From a virus: a stretch of DNA of 62,081 nucleotides. Shown here one piece after another: positions 49,001-57,586 of the stretch. Every line of letters starts with the position of its first letter. The stretch's first letter is position 1. The notes under the pieces were generated by a model, which made no database searches, had not been told where the DNA came from, and worked only from the letters and a program-made list of their open reading frames with translations. The position numbers were made by a program, and so were the translations under genes. The stretch covers positions 1 through 62,081 of the IMG/VR virus record IMGVR_UViG_3300008954_000054, one strand, 5' to 3'.

Positions 49001-52000
49001 CCCGCTCCAATGCACGCCGGAAATCGATCCGCTCGTTGAAAGTCAGCCTGTCCGTTCCGATGTAAGCGGTCTGACTCCCTCCTGCGGTCGCGTCGATAGA
49101 GAGGGAGAAGTCTCTGTAGGTGCCACCCCCGATATTCAGGACAGCTCCCGCTGCCCCACGGAGGATGACGGACTGCCCATAAAACTCCGGCACTGAGGTC
49201 AAAGTCGCAGGGGATCCCGCCCCATCACCCGTCACCGTCGAGCCTGTGATCGTCACCGTCTCCAGAGGATCCCCGGCAGCGTCGAAGATCTGGAGAATGA
49301 TCGAATTGGTGTTGGGATAGGCCGGGTAGCCCACGAGGTTGTTCCAGCCTCCGTTGGCCTGATTGTCGTCCGCCCCATCGTTGAGGTAGATCCCGCCCAG
49401 GCTGGCGATGCTGAGAGTCACGTCTGTCCCGTCATCCGTGATCTCCACCCCCGCCGTCCCGTAGGTCGGCGCGAGGTAAGCGACTGCGTGGTCCACCCGA
49501 TAGAAAATGTCGGACCCCACCTGAGTCGGAGAGACGAAGCGAGGGACCTCCAGGGCACCAGCAGAGACCGCCCCGATTTCTAGAAGCCCCTCCATCCCAT
49601 CGTCTACAGCCTGACCCGACTGAACCAGCAGGAGATCGAACTCTTCGACAGGACCAACTCCCGAGTGTGCTACGAAGGTCGGAGAGAGATCCTGACTGGT
49701 GAGGAGAGTCGCCGGGGGCTGAGCCCCACTCGCCGCCGCGAGGAGTTGACCATCCGAGCCAACGATCTCATCGGGGTACACTCCCCGATCCCCACTCACA
49801 GCGTCCGGGCCCAGGACCGCACGAAAAGTGCTCGCTGCCTTCCCCAAGCGGTCAAGCTCCGTATTCGCGGCCCCCATGTAGGGGATGGTGTAGTCGCCGG
49901 AGTCGTTCGTCGTGGCCCCCAGAAGAGCCGGGAAGGCGAAGGGCTTCTTCCGACCGTTGGCGAATTCGATATCCGCCTCAATCGTCGTCATCGGAGCCGG
50001 GACCTTCTGACCCGTAATCTCCTTGAGCATTAAGGGAGAGGGGTCCTGAATGCTCGGAAGGGTGTTGTCCACGAAGAGACCACGCCGTCTCTTCTGCCCG
50101 AGCTGGAAGCGACGATACAGGTTCGTCTGGTCCTCAATCTCCTTCAACTCCTTCCGGGTCGGGGGATCACTCAACTCCAGGGTTTCCAGATCCAGCCCGC
50201 CCGGAGGCACGATGAACACCGTGTCTCCCTGAGAGAGACTCAAGGTGCTGGATTCCAACTCCCCCGCCCCAACCTGGAACAACTCCGAGGCGTCCGTAAT
50301 CAGATTGCCCTGGTCATCTGCGAAGGTCAGCACGCACCCGGAAATGACCTCCCCGATGTAGACCGCCTTGTACCGGGGGTTCATCTCAAAATCACCCAGG
50401 GCAGCCGGGATCGAACTGATCACCGTCCCCGTCCCCGCCTCGTAGATGCTCCCGTTGGGCTTACCAAAAGCGACCTGCTGGTACAGCCGAGTGTCCGGGT
50501 CCACCGCCTTGAAAGCAGGTGTGTGAAGCTCGGCGTCCCCCGTAGAGAGATCCGACAAGGAACCCCCATTGGCCGAGAGCTGCGTGAGATCGGGCCAACC
50601 ATCATCCCCCACGGGGAAATCCTTCAACGGAAGGACCGTCGCGATCACCGCGGGGCGGGGATTAGATGAGAACGAGGCGTCTACGTCGGGGAACCCCGTC
50701 GCGCTGAAAGCCCAGATACGAGCCCGAGGATACCTGTCCCGAGCATCGCAGTCCGTCACCTGGGTGAACTCCCCCCACGCAGGGTTGCTCATGACCCCGA
50801 TCGTTGTCCGGAAGGTCGAGCCAAACACAGCCGGCTCTCCCCGGAACAGGGAAGGGGGCTCCAGCATTTTGAGGAAAGCGTACTGCCCTACGTCCCCCGT
50901 CGCCAGATTGGCCTGCATCCCAGGATACAAGGTGGTGAACACCAGAGCGGCCTCTGGGAAGAGCCTGGACAGGTGGTGCGGGTCTGCCATACGGGCATAG
51001 CGACCCTTGATCCAGAAGAAGGGGAGGCTGATGCTCATCTTCGGGAACCCCGGGCCCGTCAAAACCCGGTCGTCCATGTCATTCTGGATATAGTCCCGCT
51101 GGGTCTGGATGTAGAACTTCACAAGGAACCCATCCATCGGATCGCCTTCCACCTCCTTCGTGTCGCTGGTTTGCGTAGCCGATTCCGGGTCTACGATCGG
51201 GTCTCCCTCAACCACCCGGAAGCTGCCCGAAGCAGCCTCAAAGAGATCCGCCCAGATCAACCTCGGGTTCAGGTGACCCGTGATTTCATCCTCGTACCCC
51301 GGGGGAGGGTACGCCTTGTGGCGTCCAACCAGGAATCGAAACTTCCCGTCGCGATCACCGATCACCAGACCGCTGATCGTCTCCTGAATCTGCTCAAAGG
51401 CAACCACCGCTGAGTTGTAGAAAGAGATGAAGGTGCGGGCTGCCCTGTCCCGATCCAAGAGATCCGCCCGCTCAGCAAGGAGCCCGACCGTTCCGTAGGA
51501 CCAATTATCCGTACTCGCCCCAGAAGTGACCGCGGGGCCCGAGTGCGGGAAACTACCCGACGCCGCTGAAGCCGCAGCCTGAGCTACCTCCCCCATGTAA
51601 GTCGAGAGAGGCACCGCTCGACAGTAAAACGTGTCCGGGCTCCGGAACGTGTAGGTCCCCTGAAGGACGCCACCCAGATAGCCATTCGCCGCATCCGGGA
51701 TCGTGACAAAGGCATAAGACGCCTTGAACCGCGGAAAAATCAGAACCCCGCCGGAAAAGAAAGGCCCGATCTCGCGAACCCGAGTGTACCGGAGAGCCAG
51801 ATATTGTCCGGCCGCCAAAGCAGCCTGCCTGGGTTCCAACAGCTCCACCCGTCCGGTCGTCGGATCGAGGGAGAACTCCGTGGTCTCGGTGAGTGTCCTC
51901 CCTGGGAGGGGATTCCCATCGCCGTCTACTTCACCGAACAGGACAAGCTCGTAGTCCTCGAAAGGCAGGAGGGGGTAGACCCCGTCGAACTCCCGAGCCC

Positions 52001-55000
52001 CCGGAGGGTAGATCGGTCGAACGGAGAGCTTGACCGCGTCCTGTCCGTAGTTGTACCCAGCGAGGAACGGGCTGCTGACCTCGATAGTCGTGTAGCGACC
52101 ATCATCCGACAACAGGCTCCCTGAGATATGGTGAGGTACCCCGCCAATCTCCAGCAGGTGTCCCGTCCGAGCGTACTGGCGGACGTCTCCTTGAAAGACG
52201 ATCCTCATCATGCCGCGATCAACCGGCTCATACTCCGCCGTGACGGTCAGGAGGAACCCCGCTCGGGCTCCCGTGGCGTCTCCATCTACCACCGTGGCGA
52301 CTGCTTCCGAAGACAGGAAAGCCTCGGCGTCATGACCAGGAGCCCGAGACCCCACTTCCTCCTGCATCGTCGGGTACAGGGTCACCGTGGTCTTATCCGT
52401 GGACGCCGAATAGCTGGATGACTTGATGTAAAAGACGACCGGACCTACCCTGAAGGTCATTCCAGCCACCAACTCAGCCGTGCGGTTAGTCTCCAGGGTG
52501 AACGAGCTGGTGTTGGCTGCGAGGAAAAACGGGGGCCGATACACCGGACGCTGGCTTACCGTGTATGTCTGCTCGCCTCCAAATGCCTCATAGACGGCAT
52601 AATTGAGGGTGACGACCGCGCTGCTGTCCACAGCTTCAGCGAAGTGAAGCTCATCGTCATCAAAGTTCACGACCACCGAAGTCGTGTTCCCATAGTTCTG
52701 TAGCTCCGGGCCCACCCACACGCGCATCAGGACCGCCTGAGCAACCGTCCGACCATCGCTGTTGAAAGCATAGGTGGTCTCGTCTACCCGAGTAGCGACC
52801 TCCTGCCTGATGTACACCGGCAGCTTTTCAGTCACCTGAACCGGCACGCCGTCGTCGTCCAGCTTCTTTTCGCCCTGGCTGTCCGCCTGGAAGTAGTCCA
52901 CCTCCACGAGCTGACCATCCCGGAGAGCCTGGGGCAGATAGAGGGCCCCCATCATAGGGCTGATCCGAGCATCCAGCCCGGCCTCCGTGATGAGCTGCTC
53001 CACGAAATACGCCGTGACCCCGGCATAGGAAGCCATGTCCGCCGCAGAGAGGTTCAGCTCCCCGGTGAGTGGGTCGTACTCCACCACCCCAGCCGAAAGA
53101 TCGGTCGGATCCGTAAACGCCTGGAGGTAATAGACCTCGTCCGAGGCGTGATCGGTCAGGGTGTCTGCTCCGAAATTCAACTGGCCCTCTACAGGACTCC
53201 CCGCGACCCCATACTCAATCTGATCACCTGAGAGATCTGTGGTCAGGGACGAGACCCCCACGAGGTTCGACGCCCCGGTGGTGTACACCGAGGAACCCAC
53301 CTGAATCGAAAAGGCGTCATTGACGAAATGAGCCTCAGCGAGATCGGGGACCGCCAGGGCATCATTCGCTACCAGCCCCAGGCGAGTCTGAGTCAACCCG
53401 GTCAGGGTCGCAGACGGATCCGTGCTCGCTTGTCCGAAGCGAAGCGAGATGATCCGCCCACTGCTCAAAGCTTCCGACAGGACTGCCTGAAGCCTCGCCG
53501 CAGCCTGAGCGGCTGCGTTCACAGGGACCGCCCCCACCGAGTGCAGGAGCCGAACCTTAAAAGGCTCCTCTGAGAGATGATTGAATTCCTGATAGACCAG
53601 ATCCGCGACAACCCCGGGGTCATAGACCTCCCTAGAGTAGCTCTTGTACACCGTCCATGTGACCTGCGAAGCCGCCGCCTGGAAGGGCACCCCCGCGGCT
53701 ACCGTGAGCGTCCCCCCAGAGACACCAGAGATGACATAGGTTCCCTGATTGTCCCCGCTCGTCACCTGAAGCCAGTAATCCGCGAGGACACCCAGAGCGG
53801 CCCAATCCGAGACGTTGCTGTCCGTGAACGCACCAGGGAGAGCCGCTGCCCCGTTGGAGCCCGACGCGACTTCACCACCAACCACCTCGATGAGATGAAC
53901 GATCCCCGGGTCGCCGTCATCCGGGAGGAGATACTCCACCCCCTGAGTCAACAACGTGAGAGGGCCGCCGTCCTCCGACGAATACAAGCCCCCACCGCTA
54001 ATCACAGCAGGATGCAGGGAGTCTCCGACGACGAGCTGATTCCCGAACGCCAGATGCCGCGTCGGGTGCTCCACCGCGGAGGTCACCGTTGCCGAATCCA
54101 ACCACCCGAAGCGGGAATTCGGGAAGTTATAGAGCACCTCCGTCATGTGGTTGAGATACTTGAAATTGATCCCGTCCACGAGACGGAAGAACATCCCGGA
54201 GTCGTACCCCGGAATATCCAACAGGGGTGCCTGATCGACGAAAAAGTAGGGGGAGGCCCCCACGGACTTGGAGAGCACCTCGCCGCTGAAGCGGCTCCGA
54301 GAACGGAAATCCGGCTTATCCTTGGAGCGGTCTCGGTTCAGGGGACTCCGATAGACTCCGAAGCTCATACCGGAATCGGGCAACCACGTCTCTCCCCCCG
54401 CCGGGTCCACTCTCCAACCGGGGAGGAACCCCAGAGCAGCGGAGCCTGACAGCTCTCGGTCAGAGGGGGCCCCGCTTGTAGTCGAGCCAAAGCCGATCTC
54501 CACCGTCCCCGTAGTCAGGCTAGCCCCCTGGAGGATCACCCGACCCCGACTCGCCGTGACTGCGGTGGCGTGCCCCCCTGCCGTGGTGACGGCAGCCTGG
54601 AGATCCGCGGCGACCTGAGCCGCCGTAAATTCCTCCGCAGTCCCTACGACGGAAACCAACCCCGCTGAAGTCCAATCGACATTCGTCGTATCGATTCGGA
54701 AAGCGAGAGCCTCCGTCCCGTCAAGACTGAAAGGCTCTTGGACACGAGAGTAAATCCGAGCTTCGGGAGCATAGACAGCCGGGGTCACCATCGCGTGTCG
54801 GAAGTAGATGCTCTCCCCGGAGAATTGTCGGCGGTCTTTCAGCCCGACAGCGACCCGAGGGATATCCGCCCCGGTGTCCTCAGACTGCAAGGCAACCCAG
54901 ATCCTCCCGCGGCGGATCAAGAAGGCGAAGTCCGGGAGGCTGTCTGAGTTTCCGAGACCCTTTTCAAACTCGACGATATTCGTCGTGTGGAAAGCCCCTT

Positions 55001-56591
55001 CCCGAGTAAAGAAGACCTTGTCTCCGGGGGCCTCCAGGGAGCGGACCATCCCGGTCCCCCCGGCTCGCGACCTCCATGTAGAAGTCGTAGTGGGCTCCGT
55101 GCCGGAGTTGTCGTACACCCGGAGAGCCCCAGAGACCCCGGGGAACGGGAGGGGCTGAGCCTCGGGGAGATAAAACTTGCTGGTTGCGTCTACCGTCTGA
55201 ACGGTAGAGCCATCCGACTCCGTCAACTGGCATGGGGAAGGGAGCGGGACCGACGAGGTCGTCAGGGAGACACCGTCGTAGACCACCTCACAAGCAAGGT
55301 AGAGCACGTCGAATCCAACGGCGTCCGGATCTGCCTTATCAATGTCCGTCTGAGAAAGCTTGATCCGTCCAGTGGACTTCGCCCAATAAACCTGCCCTTC
55401 GCTCACGGAACCCGGAAGGTCGGCCTCCGTGTCCACAGCCACAGGCGTCAGATACCTCCGCGACCCCAGGCTGATAAAGGGCCTGTCCGTAGGTCCGGGG
55501 ACAGGGCAGAGGAACAGCCCTCCGGCGGCGTCCTTCAGAGCACCCAGGGAACCCGTAGAGGTCTCCTGAAAGTCTTCAAACAGGTACCAGATCGTCTTCC
55601 CGGCGTGGGTCTCCAGAAAGTCGGTGTGGAACCGGAGGATGCCATTCGCCACCCCCAACACAGCATCCGGAGTGTTGCTCACCGGGAAGACGTACTCGGT
55701 ATCTTCCGCGTCTTCATCCGAGATGACCAGGACCGTGACTGGAAGAGAGGAGGCCGAAGCGTCATCCCCGACCCGAACCATCGCGTAGGCATCTTGAGCT
55801 GCGGGATCCCCCGGGAGGTTGTCTCCTACCGAAAAACGAGAGGGACGGGGTACCAACAGATAGTTGGTGTCTGGGAGCAGGGTCCCGATATTGACGGGGG
55901 CGGTCCCCTTGAAAGGCCCCCACCGCTGAGCCTTCCCATTCCAGCCGAAGCGAGTAGCGTACTGGTCATTTCGAGTCCACCAGAACCGCTGCCCCGCCAG
56001 GACGTAGGTCACCGAGGAAACCGCATCTCCGCGAGCTACTGAGACCCCGTCCCCCAACGCCGTCAAGGTAGTGGAAGAGAGGGTGACCAAGCCAGCATCG
56101 GCGTCCTGGGAGTCGAAGTCCTCGGCGGCATCGGGACCCGCCTCGATTGGATTGTCCGGATCGTCCCCCCGGAGAATCGTGACCTTCCGGATAGAAGAGA
56201 GGCTCCGCCCAGCATTATCCGTGATCACCAGACGAGTGCTGGCGTCCGTCTTGACCGAGCTGTCGGAGGTGTCCGTGACGCTGATGGATCCCGGGGGGAC
56301 GACCCCGACCCCCTCGTCAGTCACCGCCCAGGCGTTGTCCTCAACCATCGAGAGGTTAGAGCTATTCGCTGCCCAGATCAGGTATTCCTGAACCCCGCTG
56401 ACTGGATGTTGGAGCACCGCTGCCCTGTACATGTCGGCGTAGGGCTCCACGAGATCCCCTGGGAGAGCGTAGCTCCCTGGGAGGTCCCGAATGTCTCGCA
56501 GGACACCGGAGTCTCCGTCCGCCGTAGAGATGGCGTTGGACGGAGCACTCCGTGGTGAACGCAGAACATATCCAGTAAGGTCGAAAGCCAC
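46014..56591 (-). CDS. Giant 3525-aa baseplate/tail structural protein
   Basis: A single 10.6-kb frame starting at GTG 56591, with a strong GAGGAG. The chain is beta-rich with many small domains. Near residues 615-720 is a phage virion domain (EPFSLDGTEALAFRI, EFTAAQVAADLQAAVTTAGG, SGSAALGFLPGW). A short module with the pattern G.. .G.Y.I..V occurs near 53735-53800 (YWLQVTSGDNQGTYVISGV) and 46780-47060 (GIQAGDILLVDP, NRGHYWVTSV). The last 50 residues are a charged coiled coil (FDESLEERLEEQENLLQIQ). Too beta-rich for a tape measure. Placed between the spike and wedge genes, it is likely a huge baseplate or tail-tip protein, or the base of the fibres. No enzyme motif recognised. Confidence 0.93.
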   Translation of the reverse strand: MAFDLTGYVLRSPRSAPSNAISTADGDSGVLRDIRDLPGSYALPGDLVEPYADMYRAAVLQHPVSGVQEYLIWAANSSNLSMVEDNAWAVTDEGVGVVPPGSISVTDTSDSSVKTDASTRLVITDNAGRSLSSIRKVTILRGDDPDNPIEAGPDAAEDFDSQDADAGLVTLSSTTLTALGDGVSVARGDAVSSVTYVLAGQRFWWTRNDQYATRFGWNGKAQRWGPFKGTAPVNIGTLLPDTNYLLVPRPSRFSVGDNLPGDPAAQDAYAMVRVGDDASASSLPVTVLVISDEDAEDTEYVFPVSNTPDAVLGVANGILRFHTDFLETHAGKTIWYLFEDFQETSTGSLGALKDAAGGLFLCPVPGPTDRPFISLGSRRYLTPVAVDTEADLPGSVSEGQVYWAKSTGRIKLSQTDIDKADPDAVGFDVLYLACEVVYDGVSLTTSSVPLPSPCQLTESDGSTVQTVDATSKFYLPEAQPLPFPGVSGALRVYDNSGTEPTTTSTWRSRAGGTGMVRSLEAPGDKVFFTREGAFHTTNIVEFEKGLGNSDSLPDFAFLIRRGRIWVALQSEDTGADIPRVAVGLKDRRQFSGESIYFRHAMVTPAVYAPEARIYSRVQEPFSLDGTEALAFRIDTTNVDWTSAGLVSVVGTAEEFTAAQVAADLQAAVTTAGGHATAVTASRGRVILQGASLTTGTVEIGFGSTTSGAPSDRELSGSAALGFLPGWRVDPAGGETWLPDSGMSFGVYRSPLNRDRSKDKPDFRSRSRFSGEVLSKSVGASPYFFVDQAPLLDIPGYDSGMFFRLVDGINFKYLNHMTEVLYNFPNSRFGWLDSATVTSAVEHPTRHLAFGNQLVVGDSLHPAVISGGGLYSSEDGGPLTLLTQGVEYLLPDDGDPGIVHLIEVVGGEVASGSNGAAALPGAFTDSNVSDWAALGVLADYWLQVTSGDNQGTYVISGVSGGTLTVAAGVPFQAAASQVTWTVYKSYSREVYDPGVVADLVYQEFNHLSEEPFKVRLLHSVGAVPVNAAAQAAARLQAVLSEALSSGRIISLRFGQASTDPSATLTGLTQTRLGLVANDALAVPDLAEAHFVNDAFSIQVGSSVYTTGASNLVGVSSLTTDLSGDQIEYGVAGSPVEGQLNFGADTLTDHASDEVYYLQAFTDPTDLSAGVVEYDPLTGELNLSAADMASYAGVTAYFVEQLITEAGLDARISPMMGALYLPQALRDGQLVEVDYFQADSQGEKKLDDDGVPVQVTEKLPVYIRQEVATRVDETTYAFNSDGRTVAQAVLMRVWVGPELQNYGNTTSVVVNFDDDELHFAEAVDSSAVVTLNYAVYEAFGGEQTYTVSQRPVYRPPFFLAANTSSFTLETNRTAELVAGMTFRVGPVVFYIKSSSYSASTDKTTVTLYPTMQEEVGSRAPGHDAEAFLSSEAVATVVDGDATGARAGFLLTVTAEYEPVDRGMMRIVFQGDVRQYARTGHLLEIGGVPHHISGSLLSDDGRYTTIEVSSPFLAGYNYGQDAVKLSVRPIYPPGAREFDGVYPLLPFEDYELVLFGEVDGDGNPLPGRTLTETTEFSLDPTTGRVELLEPRQAALAAGQYLALRYTRVREIGPFFSGGVLIFPRFKASYAFVTIPDAANGYLGGVLQGTYTFRSPDTFYCRAVPLSTYMGEVAQAAASAASGSFPHSGPAVTSGASTDNWSYGTVGLLAERADLLDRDRAARTFISFYNSAVVAFEQIQETISGLVIGDRDGKFRFLVGRHKAYPPPGYEDEITGHLNPRLIWADLFEAASGSFRVVEGDPIVDPESATQTSDTKEVEGDPMDGFLVKFYIQTQRDYIQNDMDDRVLTGPGFPKMSISLPFFWIKGRYARMADPHHLSRLFPEAALVFTTLYPGMQANLATGDVGQYAFLKMLEPPSLFRGEPAVFGSTFRTTIGVMSNPAWGEFTQVTDCDARDRYPRARIWAFSATGFPDVDASFSSNPRPAVIATVLPLKDFPVGDDGWPDLTQLSANGGSLSDLSTGDAELHTPAFKAVDPDTRLYQQVAFGKPNGSIYEAGTGTVISSIPAALGDFEMNPRYKAVYIGEVISGCVLTFADDQGNLITDASELFQVGAGELESSTLSLSQGDTVFIVPPGGLDLETLELSDPPTRKELKEIEDQTNLYRRFQLGQKRRRGLFVDNTLPSIQDPSPLMLKEITGQKVPAPMTTIEADIEFANGRKKPFAFPALLGATTNDSGDYTIPYMGAANTELDRLGKAASTFRAVLGPDAVSGDRGVYPDEIVGSDGQLLAAASGAQPPATLLTSQDLSPTFVAHSGVGPVEEFDLLLVQSGQAVDDGMEGLLEIGAVSAGALEVPRFVSPTQVGSDIFYRVDHAVAYLAPTYGTAGVEITDDGTDVTLSIASLGGIYLNDGADDNQANGGWNNLVGYPAYPNTNSIILQIFDAAGDPLETVTITGSTVTGDGAGSPATLTSVPEFYGQSVILRGAAGAVLNIGGGTYRDFSLSIDATAGGSQTAYIGTDRLTFNERIDFRRALERGTETANAVSVECGLSVTQVTGEAALLTVNAPAEVNGGFAFTFLPRASGGGVSETFAAAGSSGAGDEEGSLKVMAFEAHSAALGDDSSLTPASSISFSAIPSSGENEAAAICTGTAVAGGPLNSLTGITDPTTAAGLSNIEIGDLCRITASGSGEAAATAGTYVIRGSVADSNPAAPTGYAEVSAKAAAPSSGAWLNVVFPVISSWDDGAGTITVDALQTTNEPANGIAWDASGGTLFVLVNVGNYSLTVQVTYTSLDVPSRTFTVNDATVLEADGVTAVSAATFWATLVAGQRVSGMVYLPMNDKIGSLLEANAVGYDSGTTTAAGLLHLTVYDPKEGGSETYSYTSGMTLQGTAGSLVVSERSTADPAIYTSSVATYFAGVPDYVDISGMTAAEWETIRGGASSAVKGITCPVVGDQFVLNSSADQTGTAGFRAAAGIFFEPSTPTPVQDLGDGLLKVVDASNSGTGLLVGMRDPSSFGGSATEAVTFEVRRIRRWHALTLDISSNLSPLRFAYEIREGTSWSYDAGTRVFTAAGGTQLGDFEDADVNVSVGDAVRVLDGEGVVLSQAEVAVIQSGTTLKLRPPGLSVASGARFQIYLKRAPVPHQQSNEELLSYITDAVLLDQTGDPLAGEGGRVETVNELKDGDSGLDYTTLGIQAGDILLVDPAGSLVGASGNPASPVEDGMRPFGDVSCPDRDVPGGPYEARGPSDLDDNRGHYWVTSVEPDKIVVSPAHTFAGDGSDVVFGGVGYEYVVLPTVNASTAPWAVGGRENQNDLRPTAPSDGGDSYAADNYSVEHFSYKIIRPSSLFSTETIDLILFMRERMLSWMEEMAVPMEGDASGSYLDFQSEEHITDIGPYPNGLGVPFNDLITDIEGLVLVSPYANTSDCLSVLGRRFWCLDLRLDYLTPPAYASFSDPYSDFQGDGEGRPVLPDRLDDPLDRTDRFRNLRYTWINYRSHRVTGTLPAVERFDESLEERLEEQENLLQIQESMEGT

Positions 56592-56600
56592 CTAGGCTCC

Positions 56601-57005
56601 TCAGTACAGCCCGTTGAGCAGAATGGTGTAATCCATCCCGCGGATCCTGCTTGGGATACCCGGAGGGTTGTGAACCACTACCGGGCGAAAAACCCACTCC
56701 CCATCCAGGCTAATCTTGCTCTCTTCCTCGCTGTACACCCCAGGGGCGAGACAATCGAGGAATCGGAAAAGAGTGGCTATATGTTGTCTACCCTGGTCTC
56801 TATTAGAAACCAGGAGAACCACCATCTCTCCCCGGAGAATATCCCTGGCCGCCTGGACCAGAAGGGTTGTGGTCCTCCCGGTCATGCGGGTCACCCTTTC
56901 AAGGGAAAGCCACTCTGCCCTGTCGGGACAGCTCAAGGCTTTGATAAGGAAGGTGTTGGGGTCTTCCAAACCAAGCTGGCGATAAACTCGGAGGTGCTCA
57001 GACAT
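56601..57005 (-). CDS. Small P-loop-like protein in the tail operon
   Basis: A 134-residue protein. Its ATG overlaps the TAA of the upstream gene (TAATG). Residues 38-55 read RVTRMTGRTTTLLVQAA, where GRTT followed by a hydrophobic helix resembles a shortened nucleotide-binding loop. MVVLLVSNRDQGR then looks like a following strand. A classical Walker A (GxxxxGK[ST]) is absent: no Lys. The C-terminus has IRGMDYTILLNGLY. It could be a remnant or variant P-loop protein, or only a look-alike. Such a gene among tail genes is unusual, since packaging ATPases normally lie elsewhere. No partner nuclease is visible. Confidence 0.8.
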   Translation of the reverse strand: MSEHLRVYRQLGLEDPNTFLIKALSCPDRAEWLSLERVTRMTGRTTTLLVQAARDILRGEMVVLLVSNRDQGRQHIATLFRFLDCLAPGVYSEEESKISLDGEWVFRPVVVHNPPGIPSRIRGMDYTILLNGLY

Positions 57006-57583
57006 TATAAGACTCCGCTGACAGAGGTTCCACTAGCCGGAGAGGGGCCCGCAGAACCGGCCACTCCACCAGTACCCGCCCCGGTCAGGAGCAACGCTGC
57101 GATAGCCGTCCCCAGGGCTCCGGAGACTTGCCCCATCTGCATACCGGACCACCCTTGACCTGCCATGTTGCCTTGGATCAGGGCAACGAGAGCCGGCCCA
57201 TTGGCGATCGTCACCTTGGATACGTCGGTTCCGGAGCCCACCCCAAAAGACTCTCCGAGGTAGATCCCCTTCGTCGTAAACTCAGAAGGGACAGCGACCC
57301 CGACCGCCCGAGCCAACGGGAGAGCGGTCGGGCCCAGGAGCCCGTAGGAGCTGAAGATCCCGGAGACCAGAGCCGGGTTGGCCGGGACCACCAACTTCCC
57401 CGTCACCACGCCACTCCCGCTAGCCCCGGAAGTCACTCCCTGGAGCATCAGGTTGGTCCTTAGACGGGACCACATCGCAGTAGACCGAGCGATAATGGAG
57501 GCCAGCCCGAGCCACTTCCGCCCCGTCATGTCTGGGGCGGAGGCCAGTAAAAGCTGCCCCAACCCCACCGCAGAAACCGGCAT
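57005..57583 (-). CDS. 192-aa Gly/Ala-rich structural protein
   Basis: A protein of low charge, rich in Gly, Ala, Ser and Val, with hydrophobic stretches such as VGLGQLLLASAP, GLLGPTALPLARAVGVAVP, and near the end GALGTAIAALLLTGAGTGG. The middle is polar with FTTKGIYLGESFGVG. The hydrophobic helices may be membrane-associated, or may pack inside the tail, as in small baseplate hub proteins. It is located just after the spike-like gene with a three-base gap. No family is recognised. Confidence 0.85.
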   Translation of the reverse strand: MPVSAVGLGQLLLASAPDMTGRKWLGLASIIARSTAMWSRLRTNLMLQGVTSGASGSGVVTGKLVVPANPALVSGIFSSYGLLGPTALPLARAVGVAVPSEFTTKGIYLGESFGVGSGTDVSKVTIANGPALVALIQGNMAGQGWSGMQMGQVSGALGTAIAALLLTGAGTGGVAGSAGPSPASGTSVSGVL

Positions 57584-57586
57584 ACC

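Noticed and set aside
46014-56591. Tape-measure protein
   Set aside because: The length would suit, but the sequence is beta-rich with many small domains rather than mostly helical, and lacks the usual hydrophobic helices.
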